From Palsa-459 sp035937595 (GTDB lineage: Bacteria > Actinomycetota > Acidimicrobiia > Acidimicrobiales > RAAP-2), in contig DASZHS010000015.1 of NCBI GenBank assembly GCA_035937595.1, positions 1 through 58,167 on the forward strand: DNA of 58,167 nucleotides. The letters run 5' to 3'. Shown piece by piece: positions 19,392 through 28,234 of this stretch. The notes beneath the pieces were generated by a model. That model saw only the letters and a list, made by a program, of their open reading frames with translations. It was not told the DNA's origin and did no database searches. How positions within the stretch are numbered: the stretch's first letter is position 1; each line of letters opens with the position of its first letter. The position numbers were made by a program, and so were the translations under genes.

Positions 19392-19742
19392 ATGACCGAC
19401 TGTCTGTTCTGCAGGGTCGTGTGCGGCGAGGTGCCGTCGACCAAGGTCGCCGAGTCCGACGTCGCCTACGCGTTCCGCGACATCGCCCCGGTCGCCCCCG
19501 TCCACGTGCTCGTGGTCCCGAAGGCGCACGTCACCTCCGCCCACGAGGTGGGCCGCGACGGCGCCGACGTGCTGGGCGAGCTGGTGCTGCTCGCCCAGGA
19601 GGTCGCGCGCCTCGAGGGCATCGACGGGCCGGACCGGGGATACCGGCTCGTGTTCAACGTCGGCCCGGACGCCAACATGTCGGTCCCGCACCTGCACCTG
19701 CACGTGCTCGGCGGCCGCGCGATGGGCTGGCCGCCCGGATGA
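19392..19742 (+). CDS. HIT-family nucleotide-binding protein
   Basis: A 116-residue histidine-triad protein, probably a nucleoside phosphoramidase or dinucleotide hydrolase of the HinT branch. CLFC at residues 4-7 is a possible zinc pair, and the catalytic triad HLHLH is at 100-104 followed by VLGGRAMGWPPG, the standard HinT C-terminus. It lies 10 nt after rsmE and overlaps phoH by 4 nt. Confidence 0.93.
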   Translation: MTDCLFCRVVCGEVPSTKVAESDVAYAFRDIAPVAPVHVLVVPKAHVTSAHEVGRDGADVLGELVLLAQEVARLEGIDGPDRGYRLVFNVGPDANMSVPHLHLHVLGGRAMGWPPG

Positions 19743-20719
19743 GCACCACCGACACCGGCGTGCCCGAGGAGCTCGCCGACGACCCGGTGACGACGATCGT
19801 CTCGAACCCGAACCTGCTCTCCGAGCTGCTCGGCCCCCGTGACGAGCTGCTCCGGGTCGTCGAGCGCTCGTTCCCCGCGTGCGCGATTGAGGTCGCGGGC
19901 AACGAGCTGCGCGTGGCGGGCCCCGAGGCGGCGATGGTCTCGCGGCTCTTCGACGAGCTGCTGCTGCTGCTCGAGAGCGGCCAGCACCTCGACGTCAGCA
20001 AGGTCGAGCACACCGTCGACATGGTCCGCGACGACCTGCGGCCGTCCGAGGTGCTCGGCCAGGACATCCTGCGCGGCCAGAAGGGCAAGCCCGTCCGCGC
20101 GCACACCGCGGGCCAGAAGCGCTACACCGACGCCATCGGGTCGAACACGATCACCTTCGCGATCGGGCCGGCCGGGACCGGCAAGAGCTACCTCGCGGTC
20201 GCCGCGGCCGTCCAGGCGCTCCAGCGCCGAGAGGTCCAGCGGATCGTCCTCACGCGGCCCGCCGTCGAGGCGGGCGAGCGGCTGGGCTTCCTGCCGGGCG
20301 ACCTCATGGCCAAGGTCGACCCGTACCTCCGCCCGCTCTACGACGCGCTCTACGACATGCTCGGGCCGGACGGGACCCAGCGGCTCTTGGAGAAGGGCAC
20401 CGTCGAGGTCGCCCCGCTCGCGTTCATGCGCGGCCGCACGCTCAACGGCTCGTTCATCATCCTCGACGAGGCACAGAACACGACACCCGAGCAGATGAAG
20501 ATGTTCCTGACCCGGATCGGGTTCGGCTCGCGCTGCGTCGTCACGGGCGACGTGACCCAGATCGACCTCGGCGGCGCGCGCTCGGGGCTCACGGGCCTCG
20601 ACGAGATCCTGCGCGGCATCGAGGGCATCGCGTTCGTCCGGCTGACCCGGCGCGACGTCGTCCGCCACCGCATCGTGGCGTCGATCGTCGACGCCTACGA
20701 GCGCGCGGAGGGCGGGTGA
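19739..20719 (+). CDS. phoH: PhoH family ATPase
   Basis: A 326-residue PhoH-like NTPase, usually found with ybeY and era and thought to act in RNA metabolism. Walker A GPAGTGKS is at about 143-150. Walker B FIILDEAQNTTPEQMKMFLTR and the VVTGDVTQIDL motif follow, all diagnostic of the family. An N-terminal KH-like region precedes them. The ATG at 19739 overlaps the HIT stop (ATGA), and its own stop overlaps the ybeY GTG. Confidence 0.95.
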   Translation: MSTTDTGVPEELADDPVTTIVSNPNLLSELLGPRDELLRVVERSFPACAIEVAGNELRVAGPEAAMVSRLFDELLLLLESGQHLDVSKVEHTVDMVRDDLRPSEVLGQDILRGQKGKPVRAHTAGQKRYTDAIGSNTITFAIGPAGTGKSYLAVAAAVQALQRREVQRIVLTRPAVEAGERLGFLPGDLMAKVDPYLRPLYDALYDMLGPDGTQRLLEKGTVEVAPLAFMRGRTLNGSFIILDEAQNTTPEQMKMFLTRIGFGSRCVVTGDVTQIDLGGARSGLTGLDEILRGIEGIAFVRLTRRDVVRHRIVASIVDAYERAEGG

Positions 20720-21228
20720 CCGTCGAGGTCTTCGGCGCCGACGAGCAGGGGGACCACGCCGTCGCCCTCGAGCCGCTCGTGGCCCTCGCCCGCCGCGTGC
20801 TCGAGGCCGAGGGGGTGCGCAACGGCGCGGAGGTCTCGCTCCTGTTCGTCGACGAGCCGACGATCGCCGAGCTCAACGAGCGGTTCCTGGGCAAGGCCGA
20901 GCCCACCGACGTCCTCAGCTTCCCGCTCGACGACGAGCCGCTCGGCGCGGGCCGCCAGCCCGACGCGGGTGGCACCGGGCCGGGCGAGCCGATCGAGGAC
21001 ACGCCGCCCGACCTGCTCGGCGACGTGGTCGTGTGCCCGGGGGTGGCCGCGGCGAACGCCGCGCGCGACGGCGTCGCCTACGACGACGAGCTCGCGCTCC
21101 TCGTCGTCCACGGGACGCTGCACCTCCTCGGCTGGGACCACGAGGACGACGTCGAGGCGACGGCGATGGAGGACCGGGAGCGCACGCTCCTGCGCGAGCA
21201 CTGGTCCTCGACGTGGGTGGGCCGGTGA
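20716..21228 (+). CDS. ybeY: Endoribonuclease YbeY (rRNA maturation factor)
   Basis: A 170-residue metal-dependent RNase required for 16S rRNA 3' end processing and ribosome quality control. The zinc site is HGTLHLLGWDH, with H132, H136 and H142. PTDVLSFPLDD and LLGDVVVCPGVA are the flanking family motifs. A loop of about 25 residues rich in Gly, Pro and Asp between them makes it slightly longer than usual. The GTG start forms a GTGA overlap with phoH. Confidence 0.95.
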   Translation: MTVEVFGADEQGDHAVALEPLVALARRVLEAEGVRNGAEVSLLFVDEPTIAELNERFLGKAEPTDVLSFPLDDEPLGAGRQPDAGGTGPGEPIEDTPPDLLGDVVVCPGVAAANAARDGVAYDDELALLVVHGTLHLLGWDHEDDVEATAMEDRERTLLREHWSSTWVGR

Positions 21229-22511
21229 TCGCCGCCGCGGGGTTCCGCACGAGCGACGTCGCGCTGCTCGTGGTCATCTTCGTCCTGCTCTGCGGGTCCG
21301 GGTTCCTGGCGCTCGCAGAGACGAGCCTGCTCCGGACCTCCAAGGTCCGCGCGCACACGCTGCGCGAGGACGGCAAGTCCGGCTCGCGACGCCTCGAGCG
21401 GCTGGTGGACAACCCCCAGGCGTTCCTCAACCCGGTCCTGCTCATGGTCCTCGTCTGCCAGCTGGTCGCCGCGACGCTCGTCGGCGTGCTCGCCTCGCGG
21501 TGGTTCGGCCCGCTCGGGATCGTGATCGCGACGGTCGCCCAGGTCGTCGTCGTCTTCGTCGTGTTCGAGGCCGTGCCGAAGAACTGGGCGGTGCGCCACA
21601 CCGACCGCGCGGCATTGTTCGCCGCGCCCGTCATCTACGCGGTGACCCGGTTCCCACCGGTGCGCTGGGTCTCCTCGATGCTCATCGGGCTCGCGGACCT
21701 GCTCATGGGCGGGCGGCACACCGAGCTCCCGTCGGTCACCGAGTCCGAGCTGCTCGCGATGGCCGACGTCGCCCACGCCGACGACGTGATCGAGCCGACC
21801 GAGCGCGAGTTCATCCACTCGGTGATCGAGTTCGGCGACACCGTCGTGCGCGAGGTCATGGTGCCGAGGCCCGACATGGTCACCGTGGCGCACGACGCGT
21901 CCGTGTCGTCGGCGCTCGAGCGCGGGCTGCAGGCGGGCTTCTCGCGGCTGCCGGTGCTCGGCGAGGACATCGACGACGTGGTGGGCATCGCGTTCACCAA
22001 GGACCTGGTCCAAGTCGAGCGCTCGGGCGGCGGGTCGAGGGACGTGTCCACCGCGGTGCGCCCGGCCAAGTTCGTCCCCGAGACCAAGCGGGTGGCCACC
22101 CTGCTCACCGAGATGCAGTCCGAGAACGTGCACCTCGCCATCGTCGTCGACGAGTACGGCGGCACCGCGGGCCTCGCCACGCTGGAGGACGTCTTAGAGG
22201 AGCTCGTGGGCGACATCCGCGACGAGTTCGACATCGAGGAGCCCGAGGTCAGCCACCGCGCCGACGGCATCGTCGTCGTCTCGGGCCGCATGAGCATCGA
22301 CGAGGTGGACGAGCTGCTCGACGAGCCGCTGCCGAAGGGGTCGTGGGACACCGTCGGCGGCCTCGCCTACGACCTCGCCGGCGGCGTGCCCGCCGAGGGC
22401 CAGGTGCTGGCCTCGCCGCCGTTCCGCTTCACCGTGGAGCGCGTCGAGGGCCGCCGCATCCTGCGGGTGCGCATCGAGCGGGTCGCCCCGAGCCAGCCCG
22501 TGGCGTCGTGA
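21225..22511 (+). CDS. CorC/HlyC-type membrane protein (DUF21, CBS pair, transporter-associated domain)
   Basis: About 428 residues. An N-terminal DUF21 membrane domain with three to four hydrophobic segments and the motif FLALAETSLLRTSKVRA is followed by two CBS domains (VMVPRPDMVTV, FSRLPVLGEDIDDVVGI and IVVDEYGGTAGLATLEDVLEELVGDI) and a CorC_HlyC C-terminal domain. Members are implicated in Mg2+ or Co2+ efflux; the name haemolysin is historical. The GTG at 21225 overlaps the ybeY stop. It sits between ybeY and era in the common order. Confidence 0.93.
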   Translation: MIAAAGFRTSDVALLVVIFVLLCGSGFLALAETSLLRTSKVRAHTLREDGKSGSRRLERLVDNPQAFLNPVLLMVLVCQLVAATLVGVLASRWFGPLGIVIATVAQVVVVFVVFEAVPKNWAVRHTDRAALFAAPVIYAVTRFPPVRWVSSMLIGLADLLMGGRHTELPSVTESELLAMADVAHADDVIEPTEREFIHSVIEFGDTVVREVMVPRPDMVTVAHDASVSSALERGLQAGFSRLPVLGEDIDDVVGIAFTKDLVQVERSGGGSRDVSTAVRPAKFVPETKRVATLLTEMQSENVHLAIVVDEYGGTAGLATLEDVLEELVGDIRDEFDIEEPEVSHRADGIVVVSGRMSIDEVDELLDEPLPKGSWDTVGGLAYDLAGGVPAEGQVLASPPFRFTVERVEGRRILRVRIERVAPSQPVAS

Positions 22512-23407
22512 GGTCCGGGTTCGTGGCCCTCGTCGGGCGCCCGAACGTCGGCAAGTCCACGCTGCTCAACCGGCTGGTGGGGGAGAAGGTCTCGATCACG
22601 GCGGCCACGCCGAACACGACGCGCCACGCCGTCCGCGGCGTCGTGCGCCGGCCCGAGGGCCAGCTCGTCGTCGTGGACACCCCCGGGCTGCACCGCCCGA
22701 AGACCAAGCTCGGCCACCGGCTCAACGACACCGCGCTCTCGGCGTTCCACGACGTCGACGCCGTCGTCGCCCTCGTCGAGGCGACCGCGTCGATCGGCCC
22801 GGGCGACCGGCGGGTGCTCGGCCACACTCTTTCGGCCGCCGCCGCCGAGGGGTGCGCGCCGTTCGTCGTCGTGAACAAGCTCGACGTCGCGCGCAGGGCC
22901 ACGGTCGCCGCCCGGCTCCTCGAGGCGACCGCGGCCGTCGACGCGCTGGCGGCGACGCACGGCGGGGCGGCGGCCGCGGACCGGGTGGAGTACTTCGCGG
23001 TCTCGGCGGCGACCGGGGAAGGGGTCGACGCCCTCTGCGACGCCGTCGCCGCCGTGCTGCCCGAGGGGCCGAGCTGGTTCGAGGACGGACAGGTGTCCGA
23101 CGTCTCGGCCCACGAGCGGATCGCCGAGCTCGTGCGCGAGCAGCTCTTGCGCCACGTCCGCGACGAGCTGCCCCACTCGATCCACTGCCGGGTCGCCGCC
23201 TACGAGTGGCCGGTCGTCCGGGTCGACATCTGCGTCGAGCGCGACAGCCAGAAGCCCATCGTGATCGGCCGGCACGGCGAGGTGCTGAAGCAGGTGGGGA
23301 TCGCCGCGCGCGCCCAGCTCCCCGAGGGCTGCTTCCTCGAGCTGCACGTCGTCGTTGAGCCGCACTGGCAGTCGCGCGCCGACGCGCTCGACCGGTGGGG
23401 GTACTGA
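22508..23407 (+). CDS. era: GTPase Era
   Basis: A 299-residue Ras-like GTPase with a C-terminal KH domain that assists 30S assembly by binding the 16S rRNA 3' end. G1 is GRPNVGKST, G2 lies in NTTRH, G3 is DTPG, and G4 is NKLD with a later SAATGEGVD as G5. The KH region holds VERDSQKPIVIGRHGEVLKQVG. The GTG start overlaps the preceding stop (GTGA). Confidence 0.96.
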   Translation: MRSGFVALVGRPNVGKSTLLNRLVGEKVSITAATPNTTRHAVRGVVRRPEGQLVVVDTPGLHRPKTKLGHRLNDTALSAFHDVDAVVALVEATASIGPGDRRVLGHTLSAAAAEGCAPFVVVNKLDVARRATVAARLLEATAAVDALAATHGGAAAADRVEYFAVSAATGEGVDALCDAVAAVLPEGPSWFEDGQVSDVSAHERIAELVREQLLRHVRDELPHSIHCRVAAYEWPVVRVDICVERDSQKPIVIGRHGEVLKQVGIAARAQLPEGCFLELHVVVEPHWQSRADALDRWGY

Positions 23408-23880
23408 TGCCCGAGGGCCTGCGGCCGATCGCCTGGGTGCGCTCCACCCGCACCGAGGTGGTCGACGACGGCTGGGACGCCGAGCGCTGCACCATCGAGC
23501 TCGACCACTCGGTGCCCGACGAGGCGCTCGTCGGGCTCGAGGGGTTCAGCCACCTCGACGTCGTCTTCTGTCTCGACCGCGCGAGCGACGTGCCGCCCGC
23601 GCCCTACGCCCGTCACCCGCGCGGCAACGCCGCGTGGCCGCGCGTCGGCATCTTCGCGCAGCGCGCGAAGGACCGGCCCAACCGGATCGGGCTGACCACG
23701 TGCGCGATCGTGGGCGTCACCGCGCGCGCGGTCGAGGTCGCCGGCCTCGACGCCGTCGACGGGACGCCCGTCGTCGACCTCAAGCCGCACGTGCGCGAGC
23801 TCGGCCCGCGCGGCGAGGTGCGCCAGCCCCGATGGATGGACGAGCTGATGGCGGGCTACTTCGAGGCCAGGGCCACGTGA
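23407..23880 (+). CDS. trmO: tRNA (N6-threonylcarbamoyladenosine(37)-N6)-methyltransferase TrmO family
   Basis: A 157-residue UPF0066/TrmO-fold protein. Family motifs are FSHLDVVFCLDRA, HPRGNAAWPRVGIFAQRAKDRPNRIG and the product-binding DLKPHVRE. TrmO adds a methyl group to t6A37 in certain tRNAs using SAM. The ATG shares its first base with the era stop codon. It is shorter than the E. coli protein, matching single-domain family members. Confidence 0.88.
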   Translation: MPEGLRPIAWVRSTRTEVVDDGWDAERCTIELDHSVPDEALVGLEGFSHLDVVFCLDRASDVPPAPYARHPRGNAAWPRVGIFAQRAKDRPNRIGLTTCAIVGVTARAVEVAGLDAVDGTPVVDLKPHVRELGPRGEVRQPRWMDELMAGYFEARAT

Positions 23881-24407
23881 TCGCGCCGCTCGCCCACGCC
23901 GTCGAGCTCCAGCTCGACGACGCCGCGTCGCGCAAGGTCCTCGGGCTGCTCGCCGTCCTCGAGGCGGCCGGCGTCGCGCCCATCACGGCGTCCTCGCCGC
24001 ACGTGCACCCGCACGTCTCGGTCGCCGTCGCCGCCGACGCGGCGCCCGACGCGGTCCGCGACGCGCTCCTCGGCGTCGCGACGGCGGGGCTCCCGCCCCT
24101 GCAGCTGTCGAGCGTCGGGGCGTTCGTGTCGCCCGAGACCGTCGTCTTCCTCGGCGTCACCCCGACCGCGGCCATGCTCGAGCTCAACCGGCGGGTGCAC
24201 GCGCGCCTCGACGTCGCGAGGGTCGCGGCGTGGCCCCTGTACCGGCCGGGGATCTGGGTGCCGCACTGCACGCTCGCGATGCGCCCGGCCGACGTCACGG
24301 CCGCCCTCTCGGCGCTGCGCGCCGCCGTGCTGCCGATCGAGGCGAGCCCGGTGGCGCTGCGGGTCGTCGAGGTCCCGACGGGCAGGGTCACGGGCACGGT
24401 CGGGTAG
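23877..24407 (+). CDS. 2H phosphoesterase (2'-5' RNA ligase/ThpR-like)
   Basis: A 176-residue protein with two HxT/S motifs, H46-V-S48 and H130-C-T132, separated by about 84 residues as in the 2H superfamily (LigT, cyclic phosphodiesterases). Such enzymes act on 2',3'-cyclic or 2'-5' phosphodiester ends of RNA. The GTG start overlaps the trmO stop. It is the last gene of the long co-directional run and abuts the convergent helicase gene without a gap. The exact substrate is unknown. Confidence 0.8.
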   Translation: MIAPLAHAVELQLDDAASRKVLGLLAVLEAAGVAPITASSPHVHPHVSVAVAADAAPDAVRDALLGVATAGLPPLQLSSVGAFVSPETVVFLGVTPTAAMLELNRRVHARLDVARVAAWPLYRPGIWVPHCTLAMRPADVTAALSALRAAVLPIEASPVALRVVEVPTGRVTGTVG

Positions 24408-26372
24408 TCAGCCGAGCGCGGTCGCGGCGCGCAGGAAGCCGACGGCGTCGTCCCGCCTCGTCGTGCGCCGCATCGGCGGCAGCCGGCGCAGCAGCGCGCC
24501 GCGGTAGCTCGCCGTGGCCAGCCGCGTGTCGAGGACGCAGACCACGCCGCGGTCCTCGGCGGTGCGGATGAGCCGGCCCACCCCCTGGGCGAGCAGCATC
24601 GAGGCCCTTGGCACGTCGACGGTCGAGAACGCCGCGTCGCCCGCGCGCTCGCGGCGCGCCTGGAGCATCGGGTCGTCGGGGCGCCCGAAGGGCAGCCGGT
24701 CGATGGCGACGAGCGAGAGCGTGCGCCCGGGGACGTCTACGCCCTGCCAGAACCCCATCGTCGCGAAGAGGCTGGTCGACTCGTCGCTCGAGAACTGGCG
24801 CAGCAGCGCGGCGCGCGACGAGTCGCCCTGGAGCAGCACGGGGGTCGAGACCGCGTCGCGGACCGCCGCGCCCACCTGTGCCAGGGCGCGGCGCGACGTG
24901 AACAGGGCGAGGGTCCGCCCGCCCGCCGCGTCGACGAGGGCGGCCAGCTCGTCGGCCATCTCGGCCTCGCAGGTCGGGTCGCGGCGGTCCGGCAGGTGGG
25001 TGGGCACGTAGAGCAGCGAGTGGTTCGCGTAGTCGAAGGGGGAGGCCAGCTCGAGCCGCGAGCGGCGCTGCGGGTCGAGGCCGAGCCGGTCCTCCAGGCC
25101 GAGCGGCATCGTCGCCGAGCACAGCACGCCGGTCGACTCGGCCCACAGGTCGCGCAGGAGCGGCCCGACGTCGACCGGCGCGCGCACGAGGGTCACCTGC
25201 CGCTCGTTGCCGTCGAGGAACACGAGGTCGTCCCCGCCGGGGTCGCGCAGCCGGACGAGGTCGCCGCGCAGGTGCACCGCGGCGCCGCGGGTCGACCACC
25301 GCCGCACCTCGGCGCCCGGCGACGCGGGCAGCGCCTCGACGGCCTCGACGAGCCGCTCGGCGCCGGCCGCGGCCTGGTCGAGGACGGCGCGCGTCGTGTC
25401 GTCGAGGCCGGTGGTCGCGCCGCGGGCGAGGCGGTCCTGGAGGACCTGGGCGAGCCGGTCGCCCGCGCGGGACAGCTCGTCGGCGATGGACGTCGCGTCG
25501 TGGGCGCCGCTGTGGCGCGCGAGCGTGGCGATGGCGCGGAGGCGCGACGCGCTCAGCTCGACGCCGAGGCTGCGCGAGAGCTGCGCGTCGAGCTCGTGGG
25601 CCTCGTCGAAGACGACGACGTCGTGGGCGGGCAGGAGCGTGCGCCCCGTCGAGAGGTGCGCGCCGTAGAGGGCGGCGTTGACGATGATGACGTCGGCGGC
25701 CTCCGCGCGGCGCTTCGCCTGCTCGGCGAAGCACGTGGACCCGAACGGGCAGCGGTCCGCGCCCGGGCACTCCTCGGCGGGCATCGAGACGCGCGCCCAG
25801 GCGCGGGGGTCGGCCTCGAACCCGAGGTGGTCGCGCTCGCCGGTCTCCGTCGAGGTCGCCCACACCGCGATCCGCCGCAGCTGGGTGGCCACGCCCTTGG
25901 TCTCCTGGTCGTCGAAGGCGAGGGCGGCCTGTGGCGCGCCCACGTCGGCGAGCCGCTGGCGGCAGAGGTAGTTCTGGCGGCCCTTCAGCACCGCGGCCGT
26001 GACGGACAGCCCCGACGCCGCGAGCGAGGGGACCTCCTTCCCGATCAGCTGGTCCTGGAGCGCCTTGGTCGCCGTGGCGACGACGGTCCGCTGCTTGGAG
26101 AGCGCGACGGGGACGAGGTACCCGAGCGACTTGCCGATGCCCGTCCCCGCCTCGACGACGAGGTGCCGGTGGGTGGCGATCGCGTCAGCGACGCCGGCGG
26201 CCATCGCGTGCTGTCCCTCGCGGCGCTCCGCGCACGGCAGCGACGCGGTCACCACGTCGAGCGCCGCGCGCACCGCGTCGTGGTCCGCCGCGTCGCGGTC
26301 GTCGTGGAGGTCCCGCGTCGGCAGGTCGTCGTGCGCGCCCGCGACCTCCTCGTCGGGGTCGAAGGAGCGCAC
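24408..26372 (-). CDS. dinG: ATP-dependent DNA helicase, DinG/XPD family
   Basis: A 654-residue superfamily 2 helicase. Walker A EAGTGIGKS is at about 74-82, four cysteines C137, C202, C208 and C214 form the predicted iron-sulfur cluster, and DEAH is at 256-259. Late helicase motifs include LFATMGFWQGVDVPG and QGVGRLIR. Related enzymes unwind DNA-RNA hybrids and forked DNA in damage repair. The GTG at 26372 is supported by TACCCT ending 6 nt upstream. It is divergent from uppS and convergent with the 2H phosphoesterase gene. Confidence 0.92.
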   Translation of the reverse strand: MRSFDPDEEVAGAHDDLPTRDLHDDRDAADHDAVRAALDVVTASLPCAERREGQHAMAAGVADAIATHRHLVVEAGTGIGKSLGYLVPVALSKQRTVVATATKALQDQLIGKEVPSLAASGLSVTAAVLKGRQNYLCRQRLADVGAPQAALAFDDQETKGVATQLRRIAVWATSTETGERDHLGFEADPRAWARVSMPAEECPGADRCPFGSTCFAEQAKRRAEAADVIIVNAALYGAHLSTGRTLLPAHDVVVFDEAHELDAQLSRSLGVELSASRLRAIATLARHSGAHDATSIADELSRAGDRLAQVLQDRLARGATTGLDDTTRAVLDQAAAGAERLVEAVEALPASPGAEVRRWSTRGAAVHLRGDLVRLRDPGGDDLVFLDGNERQVTLVRAPVDVGPLLRDLWAESTGVLCSATMPLGLEDRLGLDPQRRSRLELASPFDYANHSLLYVPTHLPDRRDPTCEAEMADELAALVDAAGGRTLALFTSRRALAQVGAAVRDAVSTPVLLQGDSSRAALLRQFSSDESTSLFATMGFWQGVDVPGRTLSLVAIDRLPFGRPDDPMLQARRERAGDAAFSTVDVPRASMLLAQGVGRLIRTAEDRGVVCVLDTRLATASYRGALLRRLPPMRRTTRRDDAVGFLRAATALG

Positions 26373-26378
26373 GCAGCG

Positions 26379-26384
26379 AGGGTA
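26379..26384 (-). promoter_or_regulatory. Leaderless-type -10 box for the DinG-family helicase
   Basis: TACCCT on the minus strand with 6 nt to the GTG start at 26372. It helps decide that start over longer upstream readings. Confidence 0.5.
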
Positions 26385-26435
26385 CCGGTGCGCCCGTCGA
26401 CGCCCACTCCAGTCGGCGACGCGTGTCCGCACAGG

Positions 26436-26441
26436 TAGGTT
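26436..26441 (+). promoter_or_regulatory. Leaderless-type -10 box for uppS
   Basis: TAGGTT lies 7 nt upstream of the ATG at 26449, with no ribosome-binding site in between. Confidence 0.5.
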
Positions 26442-26448
26442 CGTGTGC

Positions 26449-27201
26449 ATGCCGGCCCGCTCGCGTCGTTCGACCCGTCCCGAGCTGCCCGGCGGGATCG
26501 ACGCGTCGCGCGTGCCGGCCCACGTGGGCATCGTGATGGACGGCAACGGCCGCTGGGCACGGCGGCGGGGGCTGCCGCGCACCGAGGGCCACGCGGCGGG
26601 GGAGGAGGCCCTCGTCGACACCGCCTACGGCGCGCTCGACATCGGGGTGAAGTGGCTGACGGTCTACGCCTTCTCGACGGAGAACTGGCGCCGCCCCACC
26701 GACGAGGTGCGCTTCCTCATGAACTTCAACGAGTCCCTGCTGCTTCGCCGCCGCGACGAGCTCCACGAGCGCGGGGTGCGCGTCCGGTTCAGCGGGCGTC
26801 GGGACTGGCGGGTGCCGCGCCGGGTCCTGCGCCAGATGGACGACGCCGAGGCGCTCACGCGAGCGAACCGCGCCATGACCCTCACCATGGCGTTCAACTA
26901 CGGCGGTCGCGCCGAGATCGTCGATGCCGTCCGCGGGATCGTCCGCGACGGGCTTGCCGCGGACAAGGTCGACGAGCGCGCGATCCACGCGCACCTCTAC
27001 CACCCCGACATGCCCGACCCGGACCTCGTCGTGCGGACCTCGGGGGAGTACCGCGTCTCGAACTTCTTGCTCTGGGAGCTCGCCTACGCCGAGCTCGTCT
27101 TCACCGACGTGCTCTGGCCGGACTTCCGCCGTGCGAACCTCTACGACGCGATCGTCGAGTACCAGCGCCGCTCGCGCCGCTACGGGGGTCTCGAGCGGTG
27201 A
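26449..27201 (+). CDS. uppS: Isoprenyl transferase (undecaprenyl diphosphate synthase)
   Basis: A 250-residue cis-prenyltransferase that builds the polyprenyl carrier for cell-wall synthesis. HVGIVMDGNGRWARRR carries the catalytic Asp (D31). TVYAFSTENWRRP, FNYGGRAEIVDAVR and RTSGEYRVSNFLLWELAYAELVF are conserved family blocks. A GTG two codons upstream (26443) is an alternative start. The downstream small membrane-protein gene overlaps its stop (GTGA), and recO follows. Confidence 0.95.
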   Translation: MPARSRRSTRPELPGGIDASRVPAHVGIVMDGNGRWARRRGLPRTEGHAAGEEALVDTAYGALDIGVKWLTVYAFSTENWRRPTDEVRFLMNFNESLLLRRRDELHERGVRVRFSGRRDWRVPRRVLRQMDDAEALTRANRAMTLTMAFNYGGRAEIVDAVRGIVRDGLAADKVDERAIHAHLYHPDMPDPDLVVRTSGEYRVSNFLLWELAYAELVFTDVLWPDFRRANLYDAIVEYQRRSRRYGGLER

Positions 27202-27515
27202 GCGGACCAAGCACCGACCCCGCGGCGCGCGGCCCCGGACCGCGCCCGGGCGTGGCGACCCGGGTCGGCGAGGTGAGGTGGCGGCTCGTCGGTCTCGCCC
27301 TCGGCCTGTGCTTCTACGCCGCGCTGTGGGTCGGCGTCGCCGCGGGCGCGACCGGGCTCGAGGGCGTGCTCATCACGGTCCCCGTCCTCGTGCTGCTGAT
27401 CGCCGGCGGCAACTGGCTGCAGCACTGGCTGGGCGTGCAGCGCCGCCCGCCCCAGTTCGCCCGGCCGGGCACCGGCGAGCCGCACGACGACGACGCCGCG
27501 CCGCCGCCGCCATGA
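27198..27515 (+). CDS. Small two-helix membrane protein
   Basis: A 105-residue protein with a Pro/Gly-rich N-terminus, two hydrophobic segments (about 36-57 and 61-77), and an acidic Pro-rich tail. I do not recognise the family. It sits between uppS and recO with 4 nt overlaps on both sides, so it is surely translated with them. The location after uppS hints at an envelope role, but nothing in the sequence specifies it. Confidence 0.75.
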   Translation: MSGPSTDPAARGPGPRPGVATRVGEVRWRLVGLALGLCFYAALWVGVAAGATGLEGVLITVPVLVLLIAGGNWLQHWLGVQRRPPQFARPGTGEPHDDDAAPPPP

Positions 27516-28234
27516 CGACGCTGCGCGACGAGGCGATCGTGCTGCGCACCTACAAGCTCGCCGAGTCCGACCGGATCTGCGTCCTGCTCACGCGCGAGCA
27601 CGGCAAGGTGCGGGCCGTCGCCCACGGCGTGCGCAAGACCTCCTCGCGGCTCGGCGGGCGGATGGAGGTCCTGGACGTCGTCGACGTCCAGCTCGCGCGC
27701 GGCCGCGCCGAGCTGATGACCGTCCGCCAGGCACAGCCCGTGGGCGCGCCCTCCGGGCTCCGCGGCGACTTCAGCCAGCTCGCCGCGGCGATGGTCCTCG
27801 TCGAGGTCGCCGACGCCGTCACACTCGAGCACCTGGCGGACCCGGAGTACTTCGAGATGACCCGTCGTGCGCTGCGAGCCCTCGAGACCGCCGAGGACCC
27901 CACGATCGTGACGACGGCGTTCCTGCTCAAGACCCTCGCCCACGACGGTGCCGCCCCGGTCCTCGACCGGTGCGCGACGTGCGGCAGGACCGCCGAGCTC
28001 GTCGCGTTCGACCTCACCGAGGGCGGCCTTCTGTGCACGTCGTGCCGGCGGGGCCGACCGGTCAGCCCCGAGGCGATCGAGCTCCTCCGGCGCATGCTGC
28101 TCGGCGGGCTCGCCGGCGTCCTCGCGGAGTCCCACCCGGCGGGGGCGAGGGAGGTCGCGTCGATCGCCGTCGAGGCGGTGGAGGCCCACGTCGGCAAGCG
28201 GCTGCGTGCCGCGCACGTGGTGGACACCCTCTGA
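27512..28234 (+). CDS. recO: DNA repair protein RecO
   Basis: A 240-residue recombination mediator. The N-terminal OB fold contains DEAIVLRTYKLAESDRICVLLTREHGKVRAVA, characteristic of RecO. A four-cysteine zinc site is formed by C154, C157, C175 and C178. RecO with RecR loads RecA onto SSB-coated DNA. The ATG overlaps the preceding stop as ATGA. Confidence 0.95.
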   Translation: MTTLRDEAIVLRTYKLAESDRICVLLTREHGKVRAVAHGVRKTSSRLGGRMEVLDVVDVQLARGRAELMTVRQAQPVGAPSGLRGDFSQLAAAMVLVEVADAVTLEHLADPEYFEMTRRALRALETAEDPTIVTTAFLLKTLAHDGAAPVLDRCATCGRTAELVAFDLTEGGLLCTSCRRGRPVSPEAIELLRRMLLGGLAGVLAESHPAGAREVASIAVEAVEAHVGKRLRAAHVVDTL